A stretch of 39,335 bases of DNA from Candidatus Zhuqueibacterota bacterium (lineage in GTDB: Bacteria > Zhuqueibacterota > Zhuqueibacteria > Thermofontimicrobiales > Sulfurfontimicrobiaceae), in the NCBI GenBank assembly GCA_016927835.1, contig JAFGMA010000222.1:1-39335 (forward strand), given 5' to 3'. Below are positions 1 through 8,971 of the stretch, one piece after another; position 1 is the stretch's first letter, and each line of letters begins with the position of its first letter. Both the position numbers and the translations under genes were made by a program. The notes beneath the pieces are model-generated. The model was not told the origin of the DNA. It searched no databases and saw only the letters and a list, made by a program, of their open reading frames with translations.

Positions 1-199
1 GATATTGACTTATCCGCTGAAAGAAATTTGTGCATATTTCGTAAACCGCAATTTAATGTTTTTGCATGATGTTGGTGTGCATCTTAAATAGCACAATTTC
101 CATCTTTATAAAGGTGTTTTAAGCTTTATTTCTTTTTTTAGTGAATTTCGTGTTTTTAGTGGGCTAAAAAATTGCCAGGATTAAAATTGAATAACCAAC
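1..199. other. Non-coding, AT-rich upstream region
   Basis: No open reading frame with a plausible start or ribosome site is visible. The stretch is AT-rich and precedes the first gene, so it may hold that gene's promoter, but I see no confident -35/-10 pair. Confidence 0.4.
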
Positions 200-1084
200 A
201 TGCCCGATTCTCTCGATGACAATCTCCTTGATAGCTGGCGCCATGAAACGAGCGTCAGGGAATTCTTCGACTATTTCAAAATCAAAGAGCAAAAGCCGCA
301 TCTAACATATTTGAAGGATATTATAACCCATTTCGCCGAAATCCCTTATGAAAATATCAGCAAGATCATCAAGTTGAATCACCACTGGGAAGATTCGCAG
401 AAGCTGCGCAGCCCTGAAGAGGTTATTGAGGGACACATCGCCTCGGGATTGGGGGGAACCTGTTTTTCACTCACCTATTATTTGCAAACGATTTTGTCGA
501 ATAAAGGATTCATCTGCTACCCGGTCATGGCGAATATGCGCGCCGGGGAAAATATCCATTGCAGCCTAATCGTTCTGCTGGACAATGTGAAATATTTAAT
601 CGATCCCGGTTACCTTTTGAATCAACCCATGGAGATCAATCCGGAAAAACCGCGACTTCACCGTTCGGAGCACACCGGCGTGGAATTGATTTTCGATCGG
701 CAGACGGACTATTACAATCTTTACACCTTCAGCCAAAATGACGCCAAATGGCGCTACCAGTTCAAAGATAGTCCCTGTCCGCCGGCGGAGTTCATTCAGC
801 ACTGGCAGGCATCCTTTCTGAAGCCGACGATGCACGGCATCTGCCTCACCAAAGTAACCAAAAGCGGCTTGATTTACATCCACAAGAATTTCATGCGCGA
901 AACCACATTCAGTGGCAAAAGGAATTATAACATCAAAACTACCTATCACGCCACCATACATAACATTTTTCACATCGATAAACAACTGATCGAGCAAGCA
1001 CAGGCTGCCCTGGAAAACAATCTGGCAAAGGAGCGAGAATTGGGATTGTTTGTACCGGGGAGGAAAGTTGTGTCAAACCGGTAA
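200..1084 (+). CDS. Arylamine N-acetyltransferase-like protein
   Basis: Resembles the arylamine N-acetyltransferase (NAT) superfamily, cytosolic enzymes that transfer an acetyl group from acetyl-CoA to aromatic amines or hydrazines by a Cys-His-Asp triad. The triad can be read directly: Cys88 in GLGGTCFSL, His120 in ENIHCSLIV and Asp135 in YLIDPGYL. The segment IPYENI near residue 48 matches the conserved P-(F/Y)-E-N region of NATs. At 294 residues it is a little longer than typical family members, and the C-terminal half is divergent, so the natural acceptor may not be an arylamine. There is no strong Shine-Dalgarno sequence before the ATG, so the start is less sure than the frame. It stands alone; the next gene has its own promoter-like sequence. 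Confidence 0.75.
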   Translation: MPDSLDDNLLDSWRHETSVREFFDYFKIKEQKPHLTYLKDIITHFAEIPYENISKIIKLNHHWEDSQKLRSPEEVIEGHIASGLGGTCFSLTYYLQTILSNKGFICYPVMANMRAGENIHCSLIVLLDNVKYLIDPGYLLNQPMEINPEKPRLHRSEHTGVELIFDRQTDYYNLYTFSQNDAKWRYQFKDSPCPPAEFIQHWQASFLKPTMHGICLTKVTKSGLIYIHKNFMRETTFSGKRNYNIKTTYHATIHNIFHIDKQLIEQAQAALENNLAKERELGLFVPGRKVVSNR

Positions 1085-1152
1085 TCGCGCGGCTGTCGAA
1101 ATTGTTTAAGTCGGGTGCGAAAAACGAAAACCGCTTGGATAAAAAAAAGTAA

Positions 1153-1181
1153 TTGACATCACACCAAATTCTTTTTACTTT
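1153..1181 (+). promoter_or_regulatory. Sigma-70-type promoter
   Basis: TTGACA at 1153-1158 and TACTTT at 1176-1181 are separated by exactly 17 bases. They lie about 90 bases before the start of the GNAT-like gene and after the end of the preceding gene. This fits a housekeeping promoter; it is a sequence match only. Confidence 0.45.
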
Positions 1182-1268
1182 ATCCCAGCTATTTAGACAA
1201 TTCAATAAAGAATAACTGATATCGATTTAAGAAGACTGTGATACCGGGAATAGGGAAGGAGGAAATCA

Positions 1269-2468
1269 TTGAATCACGCACATGCCGGCAAGGCATCGAA
1301 ACCTGATGGCGAAACGAAACTCATCTCGTTCTCGAACCAGACCCGGCAGGATAAAAAACTGCTGAAAACGTTTGTCGATTTTCACTGGAAGCACTACGAA
1401 GATCACCCCCAATACGTGCCGCTGCTGGACTACGAATACCTGGGCTTCAAATTACTCGGAATCAAGGGATTTTTCGAACCGCGCAATCTTTTTTTCAAAC
1501 ACACCGATATGCAATTCTTCCTGGCACTCAATGGCGACGAGGTTGTTGGTCGCTGCAATGCCTTTGTCAATCATAATCACAACCGGCACTGGCATGACAA
1601 AGTCGGATTTTTCGGTCAATTCGAAAGCATTGATGATCAACAAGTAGCCGCTGCCCTGCTGAACGCTGCCGCGGACTGGCTGAAATCGCAGGGAATGGAA
1701 TTCATGCGCGGTCCTCAAAATTTGCCGGTGAATGAAGCCACGCCCGGTCTTTTAACCGAGGGCTTCGACTCGCGTCCGGTGATGTATTATCACTACAACA
1801 AGCCATATTATGAAAACCTGCTGCTGGCGGAAAAATTCGAACCGGTTAAGCGCGTCTGCTCCTGGGAAGTGCCGGTGATGAATCCGATGGAGGAACGACT
1901 CGTTCGCGTGGCTCAGAAAGTGATCGACCGTTTTGATCTGAAAATTGAAACCTGGGGCGAACGCCCGCTGAAAGTGCGAAAACAGGAAATGTTTGAAATC
2001 TACAACGACGCCTGGAACGATAATTTCGGCTTCGTGCCTTTCACGCAGGAAGAATTCTACTCGATTATCGATGACATGCTGCTGATCATGGATAAGGGCT
2101 TGTTCCTGTTCATCTACCTCAAGGGCGAAACAGCGGCATTCTTCGGCGGTGTGCCCAATATTACCGAGAGGATGGTGCCATTTACCGGGTGCCGGCGCTG
2201 CGAACTATTGCGCGCTGCGAAAATGCTGCTCACCAAAGGCAAGGTAAAAGGATTTCGCCTGGGATACCTGGGCGTCAAGAAAAAATTTCAGCGGCTGGGT
2301 CTGGACGGTGTGATGCTCTGGCAGCAGAAGATCTATGCGCAAAAACATGGCTATGACTATTGCGACATGGGATGGGTGCTCGAAGATAATGTCAGGGTCA
2401 CCCGGCTGGTTGAAATGATGGGATCGGTTCCTTCGAAGATTTACACTATCTATCAGAAGCCGGTGTAA
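1269..2468 (+). CDS. GNAT-fold N-acetyltransferase-like protein (YghO-like)
   Basis: A 399-residue protein resembling the long, two-lobed GNAT-like family that includes E. coli YghO; the substrate of this family is unknown. Family-like segments are the N-terminal FVDFHWKHYEDHPQYVP, the central RGPQNLPVNEATPGLL followed by a PVMYYHYNKPYYENLL stretch, and the C-terminal RLGLDGVMLWQ and LEDNVRVTRLVEMMG, which resemble the acyl-CoA-binding and last helix regions of GNAT domains. The start is TTG at 1269, chosen because AGGAGG lies at 1257-1262, six bases before it. A likely promoter lies upstream. No signal peptide, so cytosolic. It is not linked in an operon to its neighbours. Enzyme class is fairly sure; the reaction is unknown. 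Confidence 0.7.
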   Translation: MNHAHAGKASKPDGETKLISFSNQTRQDKKLLKTFVDFHWKHYEDHPQYVPLLDYEYLGFKLLGIKGFFEPRNLFFKHTDMQFFLALNGDEVVGRCNAFVNHNHNRHWHDKVGFFGQFESIDDQQVAAALLNAAADWLKSQGMEFMRGPQNLPVNEATPGLLTEGFDSRPVMYYHYNKPYYENLLLAEKFEPVKRVCSWEVPVMNPMEERLVRVAQKVIDRFDLKIETWGERPLKVRKQEMFEIYNDAWNDNFGFVPFTQEEFYSIIDDMLLIMDKGLFLFIYLKGETAAFFGGVPNITERMVPFTGCRRCELLRAAKMLLTKGKVKGFRLGYLGVKKKFQRLGLDGVMLWQQKIYAQKHGYDYCDMGWVLEDNVRVTRLVEMMGSVPSKIYTIYQKPV

Positions 2469-2543
2469 GCGGATTTTAATTCGGGGCGCTACTTTAAAGC
2501 AATTGCAATAGGTGCGAACTGGTATGCGCATCGTCGGAATTTA

Positions 2544-3716
2544 CTATTCATAAAACCAGTTGATATGCAATCGGCGAATACGCAAGCGATTTAGAAGCCC
2601 GTTGGATTCTGCCCCGCCAGCGCAATATGCCAGCAGCACGAACTCATCGACGAAATGAATGGCGGTGTAGCAGTAGCCGTGATCGGGATCCGCTTCGATT
2701 TGTTTGAAATGCGTCCAGGTTGCGCCGTCATCCGAGCTGATAGCGCTGACCAGCGGTGTTCGTTTCCCGGTATGCGGTTTTTCCGGATGCAGGATGAAAC
2801 GCCCGGAATGATCGTTCCAAATCGACAGCAAATTACCGTTTTGGGGGATTCGCTTCATCGAAAGTGGGGACACCGGCGAGCGGAATTGCGTTGGCTGCGG
2901 AGGCGTCCAGGTTTCGCCATGATCGTCGGACCACATCCCGTATTGACAGCCCTGGTCGGTCCTTGCCCACGAGAATAGGCGCCCGTTTGCCAATTCGATG
3001 ATTCCCGGTTCCTGCAGTCCGCTTTTGCTAAGGACAGGCATGGTCCACCAGGTTTTCGATTCATGCCAGGTCGCTCCGCAATCGTCCGATATAAAATAGA
3101 TGGCGATCGCCCTGGCATCGAAATTTTTCATATCATGCTGATCTTCACCTTTTTGCCGGTGAAAGGCAGCCGGTGCGATGAGCCTGCCGTTTTGCAACTG
3201 GAGTACCCGATCATTGTTGACCACGAAGTAGCCGGGCGCGGGAACTGCCAGCACCGGTTCAGTCCATGATTGCGCGTCATCTGCCGATGTTTGCATGCGA
3301 AGCCGGCAATCGTGCAGCCCATTTTTTTTCACGTAAAACAATGCGATTCTGCCGTCTTGCAGCCGGAGGAGCGAAGCGCTCATTACATTCTCTTCCGCAG
3401 TGTTTTTTACGAGCGTCACATCCCGTTCTGACCATGTAATACCGCGGTCCGTTGAATATCGCGCTGCAATCTCTGCCCGGGAATTATCCCCGCTGCCGCC
3501 ATAAAAACGGGAATAGGCGAAAAGGATCCTGCCATCGTTCAATGTCACGAAAGCGCCTTCTGAATTTCTCGGGTTCTTTTCAGACGGATCAAGCTGCAGT
3601 ACAATCTGGTTCATAGAATTCTCCTCTTTGGGTTTCGATTCGGCATTGCCAGTTGTTGTGAGAATGCAAGCAATGATTGTGGAAAGAAAAGCGTATTTGA
3701 AAGTAAATTTTGTCAT
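2544..3716 (-). CDS. Secreted sialidase-like Asp-box protein
   Basis: Exported six-bladed beta-propeller of the sialidase/BNR type. Five Asp-box repeats (S-x-D-x-G-x-T-W or close) are visible: STDRGITW, SADDAQSW, SDDCGATW, SDDHGETW and SSDDGATW. I start the gene at ATG 3716 rather than 45 bases further up, because GGAG lies eight bases before it and the protein then begins with a clear signal peptide (MTKFTFKYAFLSTIIACILT, ending near TTGNA). About 390 residues, the normal size for a single-domain exo-alpha-sialidase-like protein. I do not see the FRIP motif typical of true sialidases, so activity on sialic acid is not established; glycoside binding or another glycosidase activity is equally possible. 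Divergent from the next gene. Confidence 0.72.
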   Translation of the reverse strand: MTKFTFKYAFLSTIIACILTTTGNAESKPKEENSMNQIVLQLDPSEKNPRNSEGAFVTLNDGRILFAYSRFYGGSGDNSRAEIAARYSTDRGITWSERDVTLVKNTAEENVMSASLLRLQDGRIALFYVKKNGLHDCRLRMQTSADDAQSWTEPVLAVPAPGYFVVNNDRVLQLQNGRLIAPAAFHRQKGEDQHDMKNFDARAIAIYFISDDCGATWHESKTWWTMPVLSKSGLQEPGIIELANGRLFSWARTDQGCQYGMWSDDHGETWTPPQPTQFRSPVSPLSMKRIPQNGNLLSIWNDHSGRFILHPEKPHTGKRTPLVSAISSDDGATWTHFKQIEADPDHGYCYTAIHFVDEFVLLAYCAGGAESNGLLNRLRIRRLHINWFYE

Positions 3717-3955
3717 CAGCAACGCTCCGCTAAAGGTTAAATTTAATAGGAAAATATACAAAAGTTCGGATTAAAAACATAGCATTTTCTAATTCATCCG
3801 CAAGCAAAAAGTGAACAAAATTGAGGTTAATGCGTCTATCTGATTGTAAATTAAGCCGGACTGCAAGTCGAGCTCTCCAAATTTGGTATGTCGCCCAAAT
3901 TGATATTTGCAACTCTCGAATACATAATCCTGAAATCATCCGAAAGGGATACGCT

Positions 3956-5404
3956 ATGACCAATCGAACATTCATCGCTGTATTACTCGTTTCGAGCATC
4001 TTCATTGCTTTTCAGAGCGCTTCCGGTGCTGTCAATGAGCTTGGAACCGGCGAGAAATTTTTGATGGAACGTGACTATGAAAATGCAGCTACCTGGTTTT
4101 TGTCATTCGCTCAACAGCAGCCACAGGCACGGCAGGCGCCGTTTGCGCTGTATACAGCAGCACGAATTCGAATGATCGTTCAGGAAAAACCTCAGGAAGC
4201 ACAAACGCTTTTCGACCGATTAATCCGCGATTACGTCGAAAGTGAATGGGCATTTCATGGTGCAATCAAAATGGCGGATTTTAATGATAGCGCGAACGAT
4301 TCAATCCGTAAAGCTGACTATCTGCAAAAAGCGGTTGAGATCGGGGAACAGATACATCCCGCTCCGAAGGCAACGGATGATGCCCAATTTCGGGTGCTTC
4401 AAAATTGCGGTGCTGCCTATTTACGGCTGAATAATTATGAGCAAGCGCAGAAATATTATGCCAGGTTAGTTGCCACGAATATTTTTGATTTGCGACAAAT
4501 GCCTGAAATTCATTCGAATTTTGCGCTCTGCATGGAGAAACTGGGCTATCCGGATGTTGCTTCAGAACATTATTTCGAACTGCTCCAAACGTATCCCAAT
4601 TCCAGGCAGGCGATGGGGCTGCTTTCCCGGAGAGAAAAAGTGGATTCATATTACCCCTACAATTGGGATGCCTATCAATATTTCGTTGACGGGTACCAGG
4701 TTTTCCGCACACAACCGATTGTGGCTGCCGATCGCTTCACCAAATTAGCAGCGAAGGGTGCTGATTCCGACCTCGTGCGGGTGGGTCAGAAATTGCTTAT
4801 CTGGGTGTATTATTATGGGAATGATTATAAAAAAGCCTCGGAAGCGCATATCGCCTATCAAAGCCGTTACCCGGACGATGCGGATATCTACGTGAGATTG
4901 TTTCCGATGTATGTCGATGCATATAAACAAGATTTTGAATTCAAAAAATACCTCACCCGATTCTCCGTGTTGCGACTTCAAGCGGACACCAGCCAAATCC
5001 TTTTCGAGAGCGCCGAATACGCCATGCTCACCAGTCGCGACGATTGGGTTGAAATAGACTTGGAGCCGAATTGCGGTGTTTACAACCATGCGCTCTATGT
5101 GGCGCGTCCCCTGGATAAATCAGATCGCGCCTACTTGAGATTTTACGTCAAGTCACCCCAATCCGCCGAAGCCTATCTCGAAATCGATACCGACGAATCC
5201 GGTCGAGTCTGGCAAAATGGGGTGTTTCACGGCATGTATGAGAGCGAATCAAAAGAGAAGCTCGCGGTGAATTTGAAAGAAGGGTTGAATGAATTCGTTA
5301 TTCAACTCACGCAGTCAAAAGGTGAAATGAAAACGACGATTCGCTTGTTGAATGCCGCCAGCAAGGTTGATGAAAATCTGGTTTATACGGCTGCGAAGGA
5401 GTAA
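3956..5404 (+). CDS. Secreted tetratricopeptide-repeat protein
   Basis: A 482-residue exported protein. The start ATG 3956 is chosen because AAGGG lies just upstream and a signal peptide follows (MTNRTFIAVLLVSSIFIAFQ, cleaved near SASGA). TPR-like helix pairs follow: FLMERDYENAATWFLSF, LRLNNYEQAQKYYARL and KLGYPDVASEHYFELLQTYP. From about residue 360 the sequence changes to a beta-rich C-terminal domain (RAYLRFYVKSPQSAEAYLEI, then LKEGLNEFVIQLTQS) that looks like a carbohydrate-binding-style sandwich. TPR proteins act in protein-protein contacts; no enzyme motif is seen. Its partner and function are unknown. It is transcribed alone. Confidence 0.65.
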   Translation: MTNRTFIAVLLVSSIFIAFQSASGAVNELGTGEKFLMERDYENAATWFLSFAQQQPQARQAPFALYTAARIRMIVQEKPQEAQTLFDRLIRDYVESEWAFHGAIKMADFNDSANDSIRKADYLQKAVEIGEQIHPAPKATDDAQFRVLQNCGAAYLRLNNYEQAQKYYARLVATNIFDLRQMPEIHSNFALCMEKLGYPDVASEHYFELLQTYPNSRQAMGLLSRREKVDSYYPYNWDAYQYFVDGYQVFRTQPIVAADRFTKLAAKGADSDLVRVGQKLLIWVYYYGNDYKKASEAHIAYQSRYPDDADIYVRLFPMYVDAYKQDFEFKKYLTRFSVLRLQADTSQILFESAEYAMLTSRDDWVEIDLEPNCGVYNHALYVARPLDKSDRAYLRFYVKSPQSAEAYLEIDTDESGRVWQNGVFHGMYESESKEKLAVNLKEGLNEFVIQLTQSKGEMKTTIRLLNAASKVDENLVYTAAKE

Positions 5405-5477
5405 AGCGTCACAACTTCTAACAGGCTTTGCTGTGAATAGGCGTTCGATTCGCGTCGAAAATTACTTCTACCTGGGT

Positions 5478-5662
5478 TGAGCGGTTCAACGTTTACGGTT
5501 CCAGGTTGATGAGCCTTAACAAATAAAATTTAAAATAGTTACGCCTTGCTATATTTTTATACCCAATTTATTATGAATAATCTCAGGATCATTGGGCGTT
5601 AAAAAAGCAATATCAATAGATTACAACCGTTAAACCGGGAACCCTGAACCTGAAACCGCTCA
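5478..5662. repeat. Inverted-repeat element between the TPR and DUF362 genes
   Basis: TGAGCGGTT at 5478-5486 is matched by AACCGCTCA at 5654-5662. Inside the arms, further partial pairing is visible (CGGTTCCAGGTT on the left, GAACCTGAAACCG on the right). The right arm ends about 35 bases before the DUF362 start. It could be a small MITE-like element; function unknown. Confidence 0.4.
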
Positions 5663-5696
5663 GTTTAGGTTCCAATAAACTTTCGTGGAGATCGTA

Positions 5697-6620
5697 ATGA
5701 AACAGAACCAACTTGATCGTCGCAATTTTATGCAAAACAGCTTGCTCGCATTAGGTGCGGTGGGTGCCGGACTGCTGGCAAAGTCTTCGGCTGTTTTCGG
5801 CAAATCACAGACGAAAGCAAATCCCGATATTACGATTGTACATTGCAAAGATCCGTTTAAAGCGGCGAAAAAAGCAATCGAGATCGTGGGAGGCATCAAG
5901 CGATTTGTTTCGCCGGGACAAACAGTGGTACTGCTGCCGAATATTATAAGCAATTCGCCGCCGGAGTTCGCTGTGAATACCCATCCTGAGGTTATCCGGG
6001 CGGTCGCCGAATGTTGTATCGGTGCGGGGGCGAAGGTGCGCGTTCTTCATCGTCACGATCGTGCGTATGCCGAAGCGCTGGGAATCACCAAAACGATGAA
6101 ATCGCTGGGCGCAGAAATGGTTCACTTCCCATACAGTGAAAAAGATGTGAAGCGCTATCGTCAGATTCCCACGCCGATGGGTCGCGTGTTGGATTCGGTT
6201 TATGTCTGCGATGTGGTTTACGATGCGGATGTCGTCATCAACATCCCGGTTGCAAAGCATCACGCCGGATCGGAAATTACCATGGCGATGAAAAATTTGA
6301 TGGGCGTCGTTAAAGAGCCGCGATCATTCCATTACAAAGGGCTGCATGAAAGCATAGCCGATTTAAGCACGGTTGTGCGCCCCGATTTAATCGTTATGGA
6401 TGCCAGCCGGATTTTGTTGACAAACGGTCCCAGCGGACCCGGACAAACCAAAGTGGTTGATGAAGTGATTGCCACAACGGATCCCATCGCCTGCGATACC
6501 TACGGTGCATCGCTGTTGAAAAAATTTCCCAGGGATGTGCCTTTTCTGGTGTACGGATACAAGCAAAACCTGGGAGAGCTGAACCTCGAAAAGCTAAGTA
6601 TCAGGAGAGAAAATGCGTAA
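5697..6620 (+). CDS. Tat-exported DUF362 protein
   Basis: A 307-residue DUF362-family protein. The N-terminus has a twin-arginine signal (RRNFMQNSLLALGAVGAGLL), which points to export in folded form, often with a cofactor. The DUF362 body is recognised from VLLPNIISNSPP, VNTHPEVIRAV, VVINIPVAKHH, MKNLMGVVKE and IVMDASRILLTNGPSGPG. I use ATG 5697, with GGAG six bases before it, rather than GTG 5685. The family's biochemical role is not established; no ferredoxin-type cysteine cluster is present here, so this is the short form. The gene overlaps the next by eight bases, so the two are almost certainly co-translated and may work together. Confidence 0.8.
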   Translation: MKQNQLDRRNFMQNSLLALGAVGAGLLAKSSAVFGKSQTKANPDITIVHCKDPFKAAKKAIEIVGGIKRFVSPGQTVVLLPNIISNSPPEFAVNTHPEVIRAVAECCIGAGAKVRVLHRHDRAYAEALGITKTMKSLGAEMVHFPYSEKDVKRYRQIPTPMGRVLDSVYVCDVVYDADVVINIPVAKHHAGSEITMAMKNLMGVVKEPRSFHYKGLHESIADLSTVVRPDLIVMDASRILLTNGPSGPGQTKVVDEVIATTDPIACDTYGASLLKKFPRDVPFLVYGYKQNLGELNLEKLSIRRENA

Positions 6621-7479
6621 TCCGATAACCTGGTTTGCTGTTTTGTGCTTGGTGGCTGGCACAAGAGCCATTGCTGATGAATTACCCGAGCAAGCTGCCG
6701 GCTGGCGATTGACAGATCGGGGCACTTTTATGGGGCAAAAGCTGTTCGACCATATCAACGGCGGCGCTGAAATTTACTTCGAATATGGATTCGCCAGGCT
6801 CGATGTGGCTTATTATCAGAAGGATGAAAAAGAGATTGTTGTTGAAAGGTATCGAATGGCAGATTCACCGGCGGCGTATGGTATCTATTCCTTCTCCCGA
6901 GATCCGTCGTCCCCTTCGCTGCCGGAACCTTATACCGGTGGTCTTAATGAATATTATGTCGAATGCGTGAATGGCAACGATTATATAAAAATGATAAATT
7001 ACGACAGCATTCCTTCGGATGAGCGGATGCGATTTCTCAAGGCGATTGTACCCAAACCGGCAAGAAAACCGAATACGCAGCAGTGGTTCAAAACGCTACC
7101 TGAAAAACGAATTGGTAACAACGAAGTCAGTTTCAACGGACTGTTGAGCCTGAAAAATTTCTGTGTTCTCGGTCAGAGCAAAGATTTTAGCGTCGGCAAA
7201 ACAATTCACGCGGTTGGATGCCTGTTACCCTTTGGTGAGAAGCAGCTTCGGTGTGTGGTGCTGTCGGGAAAGTCCGGGGAATTGGCATCCGGATTGGATT
7301 CGTTTTTGGAAAATATTGTCAGAATGGATTTTGCCGTGAAGCAGCGCAGCCAGACAATTTTGCTGGAAGACACACTTTCCGGGGATTATGTATTTATTTT
7401 TCCCCAACAGGACAGGTTGAATTTTGTATTTGGTATCGAGCCTTCAATGGCGGAATCGCTCCTGTCGTTTTTTAAATAA
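6613..7479 (+). CDS. Exported DUF6599-type protein
   Basis: A 288-residue protein with a signal peptide (MRNPITWFAVLCLVAGTRAI, cleaved near AIADE). It resembles the DUF6599 family: the motif LFDHINGGAEIYFEYGFARL and the following PAAYGIYSFSRDP are characteristic, and the C-terminal half contains another beta-rich region. No catalytic residues can be proposed. The start ATG lies inside the end of the DUF362 gene (overlap 6613-6620) with AGGAGAG upstream, so the two genes form an operon. Both products are exported, which suggests a shared periplasmic task. Function unknown. Confidence 0.65.
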   Translation: MRNPITWFAVLCLVAGTRAIADELPEQAAGWRLTDRGTFMGQKLFDHINGGAEIYFEYGFARLDVAYYQKDEKEIVVERYRMADSPAAYGIYSFSRDPSSPSLPEPYTGGLNEYYVECVNGNDYIKMINYDSIPSDERMRFLKAIVPKPARKPNTQQWFKTLPEKRIGNNEVSFNGLLSLKNFCVLGQSKDFSVGKTIHAVGCLLPFGEKQLRCVVLSGKSGELASGLDSFLENIVRMDFAVKQRSQTILLEDTLSGDYVFIFPQQDRLNFVFGIEPSMAESLLSFFK

Positions 7480-7541
7480 TTTTCCGATGAACGTAGAAAT
7501 ATGGATTGAGATCAAAGCGCCGTTCCGGAAGCACTCTCAGG

Positions 7542-8831
7542 TTACCCTTTCATCGCAATGCGATAGAACCGCTCCAAAACATCCTCGATTGACATGGTTT
7601 CATTTCCCTTCAAATAGGTATCGATCCTGTCGCCGAATGGCTGGTACCAGTGGGCGGGCAATCCATTTTTTCCGATGATCGCGCCGATGAGTGAACCTGC
7701 TGTAGCCGCGGTGCAGTCGTTATCATGCCCCATTGCAACCGTCCACCCAATGACCTTTGTGAAATCCTTTTTGCCAAGTGCCAGACCGAAAATCGTGAGG
7801 CAGGCATTGATGTCCGTATGCACGCGGCTCATTTTCGGGAATTTTTCATCGGCTAATCGACGGGCGTCTTCCCAATCATTCAATTTCGGTGCCAGGTCCA
7901 GAGCCCATTTGATGTGTCGCGCTGTTCGGCATTCTTTCGGAATTTCCGTCAGACCGATTTCAAGCGCCTTCATGGCATCATCGACGGCAAATGCTGCGGA
8001 AATAGCGGCAGCAAAAAACATTTCACCGTAAATACCGCTATAGCGGTGGCTGAGGTAGGCATCTTTATATGCGGCTTCGGCGGCTTTTTCCGGTTGCCCC
8101 GGGAAGGCATAAGCCCATGGATCCGATCGAATATCGGCGCCAATCCATTCCATGAAGGGATTATTCATCTCACCACACTGGTCCCACGCAACGCCATTTT
8201 TCAGGTTTTCCAGGGCAATTTCCTCGGCGGTGCAAGCCATGGGCAAGTATTTGAGCCAGGCTTTGCCCACATCTTCGGTTGTGAAGTTTTTGCTGAATTC
8301 TTCCAAAATCAGCAAACCCAATAAAGTGTATGCGATGTCATCATCCGCGGGCACGGCTTGCATTCGATTGCGGGTGTATTCAAAAACCTGGCTGCGATTA
8401 TAGCGTTTGCGCAATGGCGGATAGCTTTCGAGCCAATAATCGACCGGTGGGAATGATGTGCCGTTCCATTGGGCTAATTCACGCATTTGCTGAATGCTCC
8501 AGAATTCAACCGCAGCGCCGAGGGTGCAGCCGGCGCAGCGTCCCAGGAATGCACCCGCGAGTCTATCCCGAAGCTCTGCCTCAGAATAGGTGCGTTTCAA
8601 AACACGAGGACCTTCCGGACGCAATGCCTTGATCGATTCAAGATCGTTAGGCTCGTGTCGCTGCGTCCCCTCCGATGGTTGAGTTCCCTCCAATTGCAGC
8701 AGCGCATGGGTCAGCTTTTCATCGATGGTTTTTATGACAGCGTCGACGCCCTGTGCGCCCTGTTCTTTTCGCGTGCGCGACCATTCAACTAAATGTGTCA
8801 AGCGTTTCTGTAGCTGCTCGTAATGAACCAT
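7542..8831 (-). CDS. ADP-ribosylglycohydrolase-family protein
   Basis: A 429-residue protein of the ADP-ribosylglycohydrolase (ARH/DraG) family, enzymes that remove ADP-ribose from proteins or related substrates with two magnesium ions. Family motifs are LAGAFLGRCAGCTLGAAVE at the start of the catalytic domain, the acidic DDDIAYTLLGLLILE and the metal-binding GHDNDCTAATAGSLIGAI near the end. About 100 residues precede the domain and are predicted helical. ATG 8831 is preferred over TTG 8846, since GGGAG lies eight bases before the ATG. No signal peptide. The gene converges with the DUF6599 gene with a gap of 62 bases. The substrate cannot be named; some family members act on small molecules rather than proteins. 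Confidence 0.8.
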   Translation of the reverse strand: MVHYEQLQKRLTHLVEWSRTRKEQGAQGVDAVIKTIDEKLTHALLQLEGTQPSEGTQRHEPNDLESIKALRPEGPRVLKRTYSEAELRDRLAGAFLGRCAGCTLGAAVEFWSIQQMRELAQWNGTSFPPVDYWLESYPPLRKRYNRSQVFEYTRNRMQAVPADDDIAYTLLGLLILEEFSKNFTTEDVGKAWLKYLPMACTAEEIALENLKNGVAWDQCGEMNNPFMEWIGADIRSDPWAYAFPGQPEKAAEAAYKDAYLSHRYSGIYGEMFFAAAISAAFAVDDAMKALEIGLTEIPKECRTARHIKWALDLAPKLNDWEDARRLADEKFPKMSRVHTDINACLTIFGLALGKKDFTKVIGWTVAMGHDNDCTAATAGSLIGAIIGKNGLPAHWYQPFGDRIDTYLKGNETMSIEDVLERFYRIAMKG

Positions 8832-8971
8832 ATTTGTATCTCCCAAAATAAACGCTTAATCTGCCCAAAAAATCAACCTGATCCACAGAAGTCCGCTGTG
8901 CTAAAGCATTCGCCTTTTCGGAAACCAAAACTTGCACACGCCCGGAGCAGCTTTCTTAAAATCACCGGTCG

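Noticed and set aside
2544..3716. Firm call of an active sialidase
   Set aside because: Asp boxes are present, but the FRIP motif and arginine triad could not be identified by eye.
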